Origin: a virus
DNA length: 58,956 nucleotides
Strand: one strand, 5' to 3'
IMG/VR virus record: IMGVR_UViG_3300034073_000667
Span: 1 to 58,956 of that record
The translations under genes were made by a program, and so were the position numbers. Within the stretch, counting starts at the first letter, position 1. Each line of letters opens with the position of its first letter. The notes below the pieces were generated by a model. The model did not search any database and was not told the DNA's origin. It saw only the letters and a list, made by a program, of their open reading frames with translations. This document shows, in pieces, positions 33,752-41,569 of this stretch.

Positions 33752-33952
33752 TCAGTCGAGCCCGTAGACCCGACATAGGCGGCTGAACTCCGCCATGTCG
33801 AATTGAGGATGCGACATCCAGCGGTCAAGGCTGGCGCTCCAGCGGTCCCATGCCTCCATGTCTGACCCGACCGATGCGATGCAGGCCGACTGGCAGCGCA
33901 CAGCCATGTTGGTGGCGCCGGAGGGGAGCATGGCGAGAGGTGTGCGGGTCAT
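33752..33952 (-). CDS. Small hypothetical protein
   Basis: 66 residues from ATG 33952 (MTRTPLAMLPSGATNMAVRC...). The C-terminal half (EAWDRWSASLDRWMSHPQFD, MAEFSRLCRVYGLD) is helical and Trp-rich and looks coding. An upstream in-frame ATG at 34006 exists but lies inside the candidate promoter. No family recognised. Confidence 0.5.
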   Translation of the reverse strand: MTRTPLAMLPSGATNMAVRCQSACIASVGSDMEAWDRWSASLDRWMSHPQFDMAEFSRLCRVYGLD

Positions 33953-33978
33953 GGGTGGGATCCGTTTGGGACCCCCAA

Positions 33979-34006
33979 ATCCTACACCATGCGCCGCCGT
34001 GGTCAA
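33979..34006 (-). promoter_or_regulatory. Candidate leftward promoter
   Basis: On the minus strand TTGACC (34006-34001) and TAGGAT (33984-33979) are separated by 16 bases, pointing to a start at about 33971, upstream of ATG 33952. Fourteen bases from the -35 box onward are the same as in the candidate promoter at 45028. The -35 box overlaps the end of the VRR-NUC gene, so this would be an internal operon promoter. Confidence 0.45.
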
Positions 34007-34350
34007 GCGTGGTCAGTCACAATCCGTAACGCGTCCTCAACGCTGCGCGCCACGCCTGCAATGCCGCCGGCAGCCTGCACCGCATCCAGCCACTGCTGCT
34101 GCTCTGGCCGCAACCTGCCGGTGGGGGTCTTGACCTCGATGCTGAGGAACACAGCCACCTGGGTGCCGACCATCTCAGGCGTGACCGTGACCGTGCGCCA
34201 TCCGATCAGGTCGGCGCTGCCCTTGCACAGCCCAAACTGCACCGGGCGGCCGCTGGCGTCCTTGAGTGTGCCGGTGTTATTGCGGAACACCTTGATGTCG
34301 CCGTGGCTGATGGCTAGCCGGATTTCCTGCTGGATGCGCTGCTCGCTCAC
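34003..34350 (-). CDS. VRR-NUC domain nuclease
   Basis: 115 residues, essentially a stand-alone VRR-NUC fold: FRNNTGTLKDASGRPVQFGL, GSADLIGW with D47, SIEVKTP with E72 and K74, and QQQWLDAVQAAGG. These small phage nucleases cut branched or flapped DNA. It sits directly after a helicase gene (adjacent start and stop), so resolution of replication or recombination intermediates is a likely task. Confidence 0.88.
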   Translation of the reverse strand: MSEQRIQQEIRLAISHGDIKVFRNNTGTLKDASGRPVQFGLCKGSADLIGWRTVTVTPEMVGTQVAVFLSIEVKTPTGRLRPEQQQWLDAVQAAGGIAGVARSVEDALRIVTDHA

Positions 34351-35904
34351 TCATAGCCCATGCCGCTTGGCCAACCTAGCCTGATACACGCGCTCTGCCC
34401 AGCCGCGTTTGTAGCCGCGTTGCTGCGCCAGCTTGCGGAGGTCATCGAGGGTCTGCGCGCTGCCTTGCTCGCGGCGATCAGCCCGAATCGATTCTGATTT
34501 GGGTATCCGAATGTCATCAATTGACACGCTCCATCCCTTCCCCGATGGGTCATAACATTTCGCACGGCCATGATTTTTTTCTTCCTCGTATAGCTTTTCA
34601 AATTTCCAGCCTTTTATCCAAGGCTTACCATTAACCGCAAACGCTCTAACCTCAATCGCATCCCCAGGCTTTAAAGTTTGCTGTCGCCGCATCTCTACAA
34701 GCTCACCGTCAACCACCTTTAGCTCCTTGGTCTCCTGCGGGGCAAACACATGCCCGCAATCGCGGCACACCTGTGCAGCACTCATGCTGGTGCTAAAGCA
34801 CACCGGGCATACCTTGACACTCGGGGCTTGCTCGCGGTCGCGCTTTTGGGCGCCGTCAAGTGTCCAGTCGCGGTCCTCCAGGTGATGCCCTAGCCGCAGC
34901 GTGTTGCCGACGTGGTCTAAGACCACGGCAACCTTGTCTCCCGATGGCCTCAGGCAACGGCCGATCATCTGCAGGTGCAGGCTGACTGACTGCGTTGGCC
35001 TGAGCAGGATGCACCCGCCGACGCTGGGCACGTCCACGCCTTCACCGATCAGGCTGCAACTGGTCAGCACCTTGATGCGACCAGTCCCGAGTGCTGTCAG
35101 CAGATCCCTGCGCTGGTCGGCTGTCATGGTGCCGTCAATGCTGGCGGCTGGGATGCCTTGAGACAGGAACAGCGCCGCAACCGCCTCGGCATGCGCCACG
35201 CTGCAGCAGAAAGCTATCGCCGTCTGACCTGGCAGATGCTTGCGGTAGTGGCTCACGCAGTCGCCCATGATGGTGCCGACGCGCTGCTCGGCGTCCTTGG
35301 TGTCGAAGTCACCCATCCGCTTGCGCAGACCGGCGCTGTCGAACCCCGGTGGTGCCAGGACACGGGCACTGGCCAGGTAGCCGTTATCAGTCAGCCAAGC
35401 AGCGCTGGGTCCTTGCACCATGACCTCATAGTGGTCGCCAAGGCCGCGGCCGTCGCCACGGCATGGGGTTGCAGTTACGCCCAAGACATGCGCCTGCTGG
35501 AAATGCTGCAGCACCGTGGACCAGGTGTTGCTATTGGTGTGGTGCGCCTCGTCCACCACCAGCAACTGAAAGAACCCAGCCGGCAACTTGTGCAGCCTGC
35601 GAGCCAGGGTCTGCACTGAGGCCACCTGCACCGCATGGCTCAGGTCCATGCTGCGGCCTGCAGCAATGCGGCCATGGGTGACGCCCATGGCCATGAGGCT
35701 GCGGCTGGCCTGGTCCAGCAGCTCAGCCCTATGCACCAAGATGCAGACGCGGTTGCCCTTGCGGGCAGCAGCTTGGGCGATGTAGCTGAAGCAGACCGTC
35801 TTGCCGCCGCCGGTCGGTAGTACTGCCAGGACTCTGTGGTGCCCTAGCTGGTATTGCAGTCGGATGTCGGTGATGAGCTGCTGTTGGTAGGGGCGGAGTT
35901 GCAT
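34351..35904 (-). CDS. SF2 DEAH-box helicase
   Basis: 517 residues from ATG 35904, which overlaps the stop of the upstream gene (TGATG); a GTG one codon earlier is possible. Q-motif-like LRPYQQQLI, Walker A PTGGGKT (residues 30-36), DEAH (118-121), motif III VTATPCRGDG, motif VI QMIGRCLRPSG. After the helicase core a zinc-finger-like CPVC ... CRDCG is followed by a ~120-residue C-terminal domain. It resembles the UvsW/RecG-like class of phage ATP-dependent helicases, acting in branch migration, recombination or origin melting. Confidence 0.9.
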   Translation of the reverse strand: MQLRPYQQQLITDIRLQYQLGHHRVLAVLPTGGGKTVCFSYIAQAAARKGNRVCILVHRAELLDQASRSLMAMGVTHGRIAAGRSMDLSHAVQVASVQTLARRLHKLPAGFFQLLVVDEAHHTNSNTWSTVLQHFQQAHVLGVTATPCRGDGRGLGDHYEVMVQGPSAAWLTDNGYLASARVLAPPGFDSAGLRKRMGDFDTKDAEQRVGTIMGDCVSHYRKHLPGQTAIAFCCSVAHAEAVAALFLSQGIPAASIDGTMTADQRRDLLTALGTGRIKVLTSCSLIGEGVDVPSVGGCILLRPTQSVSLHLQMIGRCLRPSGDKVAVVLDHVGNTLRLGHHLEDRDWTLDGAQKRDREQAPSVKVCPVCFSTSMSAAQVCRDCGHVFAPQETKELKVVDGELVEMRRQQTLKPGDAIEVRAFAVNGKPWIKGWKFEKLYEEEKNHGRAKCYDPSGKGWSVSIDDIRIPKSESIRADRREQGSAQTLDDLRKLAQQRGYKRGWAERVYQARLAKRHGL

Positions 35905-38162
35905 CACACCAGCTCCCCCTGTTTGTGCGACTCGACGGTTTGCAGATTCTTAACTGCGCAGTTGAAGTAGCTGGGCTTGAGCTCAAATCCAACGAAGCGG
36001 CGACCCATCTGCAGGCTGACGTAACCCTCGCTGCCGATGCCAGCGAATGGGCTGAGCACAAGATCGCCTGGATTGCTCCACAGCTGCAGGCCGCGGCGGA
36101 TCACCTCAAGCTGCAGCGGGCAGATGTGGCGTTCGTCGTCATTGGCGCGGGCGCTGCGGTATTGCAAGGTGTCGGATGGGTTGATGTCCATCCACACCGG
36201 GCTGGCGTAGCGCTGCCAGATGTTGATGCTGTCCTTGATGGCGTCGCCGGTCTTAGCTGGTGGGTTCTCGCCAGCAAACTCGGTGAACGGGCCAGCGCAT
36301 GGCTCAGGGTTGTCGCCCAGCTTGCGCACCGTCACCAGGTAGTCAGGGATGCCCTGACGGCTCAGAGCTGAGTCCTTGCGGATCTGTTTGTGCAGCAGAC
36401 CGATCGCTTTGGTGCGCTGCATGGCGGTGACGGGGTCCTTCCAAATGCAGACCTCTGAATGGAAGACAAAGCCTGCTGCCTGAAAGATGCGCAGCATGTC
36501 ACCGCGGAAGTCCTTGACGCCGATGAAGCCGTCGCGCTCTTTGCTGCTGGGCAGATTCATGCAGTGGAAGCTGATTAACCGGCCGGGCATCAGCACGCGA
36601 TGCAGCTCTTTGGCTAGGTAGACGAAGTGATCAAAGAACTCCTGATCGTTGCGGCTGTTGCCCATGTCCCGATCGCTGTTGGAGTAGGTGTACAGCGACG
36701 CGAATGGTGGGCTAAAGATGCTGTAGTGAATGCTGTCCGAGTCGAGCTGCTTGATGCTCTCAACGCAATCGCCCATGTACAGGTCCCAGCTGTCGCCGGA
36801 CTTGTGCTCAGTGATGTGTGGCGCTACTTGGCGCTGGATCTTTTTGAGTTGTTCCATGGTGGTTTGCTTCATGATGGTGACCATTGATTCAGCCATTGCG
36901 ATGCTGTCCGCTTCCTTGCGGCGGATGTTCTCGATCACGCGACCCTCAGCCACGTCGTAGATGATGTGCGCATTGACCGGATGCTGCTGGCCGAAGCGCC
37001 AGCACCGGCGGATGGCCTGATAGAACGCCTCGTAGCTGTGGGATAGGCCAACGAAGGCGACGTTGTGACAGCCCTGGAAGTTGAGACCGAATCCGAAGAT
37101 GCTGGGCTTGCTGACCAGCACGCGGATCTTGCCATTTTGGAAGTCAATAGCAGCCTTGCGCTTGTGATCGTCGCTGTCGCTGCCTGAGACCTCGACCGCG
37201 CCATCGATAGCAGCGGTAAGCGCCTTGGATTCGTCGTTGAGATCACACCAGATCAGCCATTGCTCGGCGCTGTCGTTGGCCAGGGCTGCAGCTGCATCGA
37301 CGCGCATCTGCAGCGATGCCTTGCGGACGTGCCGCTGATCGCTCAGGGTGCGGGCTTCCATGGCGAACAGCGCCATCTGGCCTGCGTCATCGGCCATGGC
37401 CTCGCGTGGTGTCTCGACGGTGCAGTCCTGAATGGATAGCTCGGGCAGAATGAAGCTGCCGTCCTCATAGCCCAAATCTGACGGCTTGCGGATGGTGACA
37501 GCCCAACTGCAGACCCATTCCCAGAACTTGTCTTTGGCGTGACCCTTGAGCCGCCACTTGCTGGTGTCGCCGCCGTCATGGACGAAGAACATGGCCAGCA
37601 TTTCGGTCCTGGTCATCACGCCAATGAACTCAGCGTGATTCCCCAGCTCCATGTGATCGTTGGGCGCCGGGGTGGCTGAGCAGGCCAGACGAAATGGCGT
37701 CTGGCTGAATGACTCGATGATCTGGTTGCGGATCTTGCCGGTGTACGCCTTAAGGATGCTGCTCTCGTCGAGCACCACACCATCGAAGGCGGCGGGGTCG
37801 AAGTGGCTGAGCTTTTCGTAGTTGGTGATCGTGGTGCCGCGGCGCACGTCGGCCTGGGTTGCAGCGAACACGCATGGGATGCCGAACTTGGCGCCTTCGC
37901 GGACGGTTTGATGCGCCACAGCCAGTGGCGCTAGGACCAGCACGTTGCCGCCAGTGTGTTGATGCACCTGATGCGCCCACTCAAGCTGCATGGCGGTTTT
38001 ACCCATGCCGCAGTCAGCCCAGATGCAGAATCTGCCAACGCGGCAGGCCATGGTGACGATGTCCCGCTGAAACGGGAACAGCGGCGCCGTGAACTGCTGC
38101 GGGTCAAAGCCAGCAGCAGGGCAGGCGGTGGATTTGGAGGCTAGGAAATCTTTGTAGGTCAT
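35904..38162 (-). CDS. SNF2-like helicase fused to DNA methyltransferase
   Basis: 752 residues from ATG 38162; an upstream TTG would add seven. Residues ~1-450 are a SNF2/SF2 ATPase: FPFQRDIV, Walker A GMGKT (about 52-56), DESS box (132-135), CSATPAPN and the late AIRRCWRFGQQ arginine finger. Residues ~470-752 are a beta-class amino-methyltransferase with catalytic SPPF (IFSPPFASL) before the AdoMet-binding motif (LVLSPFAGIGSEG) and ending GRRFVGFELKPSYF. It probably modifies phage DNA while translocating, possibly against restriction. It is the first gene of the leftward operon. Confidence 0.9.
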   Translation of the reverse strand: MTYKDFLASKSTACPAAGFDPQQFTAPLFPFQRDIVTMACRVGRFCIWADCGMGKTAMQLEWAHQVHQHTGGNVLVLAPLAVAHQTVREGAKFGIPCVFAATQADVRRGTTITNYEKLSHFDPAAFDGVVLDESSILKAYTGKIRNQIIESFSQTPFRLACSATPAPNDHMELGNHAEFIGVMTRTEMLAMFFVHDGGDTSKWRLKGHAKDKFWEWVCSWAVTIRKPSDLGYEDGSFILPELSIQDCTVETPREAMADDAGQMALFAMEARTLSDQRHVRKASLQMRVDAAAALANDSAEQWLIWCDLNDESKALTAAIDGAVEVSGSDSDDHKRKAAIDFQNGKIRVLVSKPSIFGFGLNFQGCHNVAFVGLSHSYEAFYQAIRRCWRFGQQHPVNAHIIYDVAEGRVIENIRRKEADSIAMAESMVTIMKQTTMEQLKKIQRQVAPHITEHKSGDSWDLYMGDCVESIKQLDSDSIHYSIFSPPFASLYTYSNSDRDMGNSRNDQEFFDHFVYLAKELHRVLMPGRLISFHCMNLPSSKERDGFIGVKDFRGDMLRIFQAAGFVFHSEVCIWKDPVTAMQRTKAIGLLHKQIRKDSALSRQGIPDYLVTVRKLGDNPEPCAGPFTEFAGENPPAKTGDAIKDSINIWQRYASPVWMDINPSDTLQYRSARANDDERHICPLQLEVIRRGLQLWSNPGDLVLSPFAGIGSEGYVSLQMGRRFVGFELKPSYFNCAVKNLQTVESHKQGELV

Positions 38163-38227
38163 AGCTGCCGTGTGGCCTTGCAACCCTAGCGCAACCCTCT
38201 AGACTGCGCAAGTATCCGCTAGGACCC
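38163..38227. promoter_or_regulatory. Divergent promoter/operator region
   Basis: 65 bases separate the leftward early operon (ATG 38162) from the rightward replication genes (GTG 38228). Rightward: TTGCAA (38179-38184), 16-base spacer, TAGACT (38201-38206). Leftward, on the minus strand: TTGCGC, 17-base spacer, TAGGGT. GCAACCCT occurs at 38180-38187 and again at 38191-38198, exactly 11 bp apart, one helical turn, overlapping both promoters. This suggests an operator for a regulator such as the RHH protein encoded next door. Confidence 0.5.
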
Positions 38228-38401
38228 GTGGCCTTATCGCATCCGTTGGCAGTCCAGCTCACGCCGGAGCAGATGGCATGGCTTGATGCCCGTCGCGTCG
38301 CTGGCCTGTCCCGTAGCGCCGTGCTCAGGCTTGTCGTTGAGCAGGCCATGCGGCTTGACAAGCAAGGTCTTCTGCCCGCTACCGGACGGCGCGAGTCATG
38401 A
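38228..38401 (+). CDS. 57-residue RHH (CopG/MetJ-like) protein
   Basis: GTG start. VQLTPEQMAWLDARRVAGLS then RSAVLRLVVEQAMR is a clear strand-helix-helix pattern of a ribbon-helix-helix DNA-binding protein. Its TGA overlaps the primase ATG (ATGA), so it is coupled to it. As the first gene of the rightward operon next to a repeat-bearing divergent promoter, it may regulate that promoter. Confidence 0.7.
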   Translation: MALSHPLAVQLTPEQMAWLDARRVAGLSRSAVLRLVVEQAMRLDKQGLLPATGRRES

Positions 38402-40890
38402 CCATCCTCGACGCAGCACGCGGCAGGTGGCCAGACCTGCTGCAGCAACTTACTGGCTTGGCGCCAGAGCAACTCATCGACAAGCACCAGCCGTGCCCGC
38501 TTTGTGGCGGCAAAGATCGTTATCGCTTTGACGACCAAGACGGCTCGGGCTCATGGTTTTGCAACAAGTGCGGCGGCAAGGCCGGCACCGGCGGAGCAGG
38601 CAGCGGCATGGACATGCTGATGCGTCGCACGGGCTTGAGCTTTGCCGAAGCAGCGCAGCGGGTTGAGCAGCATCTCGGCCTAGCCAAGCCAATACCAGCA
38701 CCCCCTCTCAAGGGCTGGGATTCGCACTGGCGGTACACAGACACCTTTTATGTACTGCGCCGCAATTTGCCGGATGGAAGCAAAGAAATCCGCCCTCTCT
38801 GGTTTGACGGTGAGGCATGGCGGCGCAAGGCACCACCGTCACCACGTCCCCTTTACTGGGCGCGTCGTGATGCAAACCTGCCGCTGCTGATCGTCGAAGG
38901 CGAAAAGACCGCCGATGCAGCCGCTGCATTGTTTCCCGGACATGCCGTATTGACCTGGGCCTCAGGTTGCCAAGCCATTGACAAGGCCGATTGGTCCCCC
39001 ATCACCGGCCGCCGTTGCGTGTTATGGCCTGATGCGGACATGCCAGGCCGTGAGGCAATGGCCAAGCTAGCGCCACGGTTGCTTGCTGCTGGTGCCGCAC
39101 AAGTGCGCATTGTCCATCCGCCAGAAGGTGTGCCTGAAGGATGGGACCTCGCTGATGCGGACTGGTCGTCTGCTCAGGCTGCAGCGCATCTCATGTCAAA
39201 CCGCTCAGCGCCTGTTGAGCTGCCGGATCCTGTGGCCGAGCCCTTACTAGCCGAGCCGCTGCCGGAGCCCGATCCAATACCGCAGGCTCATAGCTGTTTC
39301 ACCTGCCTTGGCTTTGACAATGACAGCTTCTACTACCAGCCGCACAGCACCGGTCAGGTGACCCGCTTGTCACGCAGCAGCCACACCGGGACAAATCTGG
39401 TATCACTGGCGCCTCTTAGTTACTGGGAGACCCTGTACCCATCCAAGACTGGTGTCAACTGGACAGCAGCAGCAAGCAGCTTGTTTGAACGCCAAGCCGC
39501 TGTTGGTGTCTACAGTCCAGACCGCATCCGTGGCCGTGGCGCTTGGTGGGATAAGCGCGTCAGTGTGCTGCACCTTGGTGATCGCCTGGTCGTTGACGGT
39601 GATCCGCGTGATGTCAGCGCAGGTGTGCCCGGGAGCGCCTACCTGTATCAGCGCCTTGCACGCCTGCGTGGTCCAGCAGATGCCAAGCCGCTAGCCGATG
39701 ATGAGGCCTTTGTCCTGGCCGAGCTAGCCGAGCGGTTCCATTGGGAGGTCCCGGCATCTGGCCTGCTGCTTGCCGGCTGGGCAGCACTCGCCCCGATCTG
39801 CGGTGCGCTGGACTGGCGTCCTCATGCTTGGCTTACCGCAGGCGCCGGCTCCGGCAAATCCGCCATTCTTGACCGTTACATCTCGCCGCTGCTAGGCGAC
39901 ATGGGCTTGGTCGTGGCTGGCAACACCACAGAACCAGGTATCCGGCAAGCCCTACGAGCCGATGCCCTGCCGGTGGTCTTTGACGAAGCCGAATCCAATG
40001 AACGCACCGACCAGCAGCGGATGCAGGCCATCCTCGGCCTGGCGCGGGTTGCCAGCTCGGAGTCCAAAGCGCACACACTTAAGGGCAGCCCTGAAGGTGA
40101 CACCCAGCGTTACACCATCCGGTCAATGTTTCTGATGAGCAGCATTGCAACTGCGCTCAAACAAGGCGCTGATAAGTCACGCTTTGCTCAGCTTACTTTG
40201 CGCAATCCAAATGAGCTACCAAAAGCTGAACGTATTGCGCACTGGGAAGCCTTAGACCGCGACCTTGACAAGCATATATCTGAAGCGATTGGCCAGCGAT
40301 TGCAGGCGCGGACCATTGCGCTTATACCCGTAATCCGCGCCAGTGTGCGCATTTTCACTCGTGCAGCCGCTGAGGCATTTGATAGCCAACGGCTTGGTGA
40401 TCAATACGGCACGTTATTAGCAGGCGCGTGGTCTTTGCAGTCCAGCGAAGTCGTCACCCGAGATCAGGCATGGCAACTAATTGAACAGAACAACTGGGAA
40501 CCCTACTCCCAGTCGATTGAAATACCAGATGAAAAGCGCTGTTTACAGCGCATCCTGCAGCATCAAATCCGCGTTGAAGGTGATAAAACAGTCACCCGAA
40601 CGATTGGCGAACTTGTAGATCTTGCGTTGCACCATGGTCATGACATGGTTGTAACAACCGAGCTAGCAGTGGCCACCCTCGGGCGTAATGGCATCAAGGC
40701 TGAGCAGGGCGCCATCTGCGTGTCCAACACCGCCAACGCCATTGCCGCCATCCTCTCGGACACGCCATGGAGCAACTGCTGGTCAACCGTGCTGGCGCGT
40801 TTGCCGGGCGCCGAGAAGGTGGGCGTTATTTGGTTCAAAGGTTCAGGCGGTAACAGTCGAGCCACCAAAATCCCCCTCGAAGCCGCCTGA
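38398..40890 (+). CDS. Primase-helicase, P4-alpha-like zinc-binding and TOPRIM
   Basis: 830 residues. A P4-type primase zinc finger comes first: C33/C36 (CPLCGGKDRYRF) and C55/C58 (CNKCGG). It is followed by a TOPRIM domain with E167 (LLIVEGEKTADA) and D212/D214 (WPDAD). A DUF927/helicase-like ATPase in the C-terminal half shows Walker A GAGSGKS (482-488), Walker B VVFDEAES (D529, E530) and LKGSPEGDT. It would both prime and unwind the phage origin. It is directly upstream of a repeat-rich non-coding region. Confidence 0.9.
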   Translation: MTILDAARGRWPDLLQQLTGLAPEQLIDKHQPCPLCGGKDRYRFDDQDGSGSWFCNKCGGKAGTGGAGSGMDMLMRRTGLSFAEAAQRVEQHLGLAKPIPAPPLKGWDSHWRYTDTFYVLRRNLPDGSKEIRPLWFDGEAWRRKAPPSPRPLYWARRDANLPLLIVEGEKTADAAAALFPGHAVLTWASGCQAIDKADWSPITGRRCVLWPDADMPGREAMAKLAPRLLAAGAAQVRIVHPPEGVPEGWDLADADWSSAQAAAHLMSNRSAPVELPDPVAEPLLAEPLPEPDPIPQAHSCFTCLGFDNDSFYYQPHSTGQVTRLSRSSHTGTNLVSLAPLSYWETLYPSKTGVNWTAAASSLFERQAAVGVYSPDRIRGRGAWWDKRVSVLHLGDRLVVDGDPRDVSAGVPGSAYLYQRLARLRGPADAKPLADDEAFVLAELAERFHWEVPASGLLLAGWAALAPICGALDWRPHAWLTAGAGSGKSAILDRYISPLLGDMGLVVAGNTTEPGIRQALRADALPVVFDEAESNERTDQQRMQAILGLARVASSESKAHTLKGSPEGDTQRYTIRSMFLMSSIATALKQGADKSRFAQLTLRNPNELPKAERIAHWEALDRDLDKHISEAIGQRLQARTIALIPVIRASVRIFTRAAAEAFDSQRLGDQYGTLLAGAWSLQSSEVVTRDQAWQLIEQNNWEPYSQSIEIPDEKRCLQRILQHQIRVEGDKTVTRTIGELVDLALHHGHDMVVTTELAVATLGRNGIKAEQGAICVSNTANAIAAILSDTPWSNCWSTVLARLPGAEKVGVIWFKGSGGNSRATKIPLEAA

Positions 40891-40934
40891 CCGTTCGGAG
40901 GCGTTCGGCCGAGAACCCTTGGTATGACTGGAAA

Positions 40935-41138
40935 CTAACGGTCCTAACGGTCCTAACGCTTTTTCGGAAGAGCCCCCCTTTAAGAGAGAGGGTGTAAGTG
41001 TGTGGGTGGGTGGGGTGTTCTCTCTTGTATGTATATGTCTTTTTTAGCGTTAGGAGTGTTAGGTTAGGGGTTCAGCCCAGTGGTGGCGGGCGATTTGCGC
41101 CGAACGCCCACCGTTAGGCGACCGTTAGGACCGTTATG
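40935..41138. repeat. Repeat cluster, candidate origin or operator
   Basis: This 245-base gap (40891-41135) holds no gene. CTAACGGTC occurs tandemly at 40935 and 40944, with CTAACGCT at 40953. The inverted 9-mers AGCGTTAGG (41046-41054), AGTGTTAGG (41055-41063) and TTAGG follow. A third set, ACCGTTAGG at 41110 and 41121 plus ACCGTTATG at 41130, runs into the ATG of the RHH gene. Between them AAGAGAGA (40982-40989) pairs with TCTCTCTT (41019-41026) around a G-rich stretch (three to four GGG runs, 40990-41015), followed by an AT-rich segment (41026-41045). The layout resembles an iteron-type origin, or an autoregulatory operator. Confidence 0.65.
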
Positions 41139-41408
41139 AAAGAAGTCAAAGTCCGGTTTGAGCCTGCAGACCTGGTGGCACTGGACCAGCAGGCGGCCAT
41201 GGCAGGTGTCAGCCGGTCGGAACTGATCCGGTCGCGGGCACTTGTTGCAAACTGTGACGCAGGACTCAGCGTTGCCGGCTATCACCGTTTAGTGTCGGAT
41301 GCGCTCGCCAATGTGCGCGGGGACATCCCGCGCCGCATGGTCGAGCAGCTTGTTGCATATGTCATCACATGGATCTCATCAACATCTCAGCCAAGCAGCA
41401 ACCCGTGA
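41136..41408 (+). CDS. RHH-type DNA-binding protein beside repeats
   Basis: 90 residues. Residues 1-35 (KEVKVRFEPADLVALDQQAA, then GVSRSELIRSRAL) are a ribbon-helix-helix motif, followed by a helical C-terminal domain of unknown role. The ATG lies in the last copy of the upstream 9-bp repeat, so the protein could bind those repeats and control its own synthesis or replication, like plasmid CopG. Confidence 0.75.
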   Translation: MKEVKVRFEPADLVALDQQAAMAGVSRSELIRSRALVANCDAGLSVAGYHRLVSDALANVRGDIPRRMVEQLVAYVITWISSTSQPSSNP

Positions 41409-41569
41409 TCAACCGGCTCCACGACGCCATGGAGCATGCGCTTGCCTACGCCGCTGCTATCCGCGACAATGCCCAAGATGACCAGCAGCCCATCCCGGCT
41501 GAACTGGTTGCATCATTCGCCGCTGATTACGAGCGGATTGTTTCCATCCTTACCGACGCCGCCACATGA
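41369..41569 (+). CDS. Small helical hypothetical protein
   Basis: 66 residues (MDLINISAKQQPVINRLHDA...). Amphipathic helices with an acidic middle (NAQDDQQPIPAEL). It overlaps the end of the RHH gene by 40 bases and the start of the clamp gene by 4, so it sits inside the replication operon. Function unknown. Confidence 0.55.
   Translation: MDLINISAKQQPVINRLHDAMEHALAYAAAIRDNAQDDQQPIPAELVASFAADYERIVSILTDAAT

Noticed and set aside
40935-41138. CRISPR-like repeat array
   Set aside because: Units are 9 bp, partly tandem without spacers and in both orientations, with no cas genes; an origin or operator fits better.
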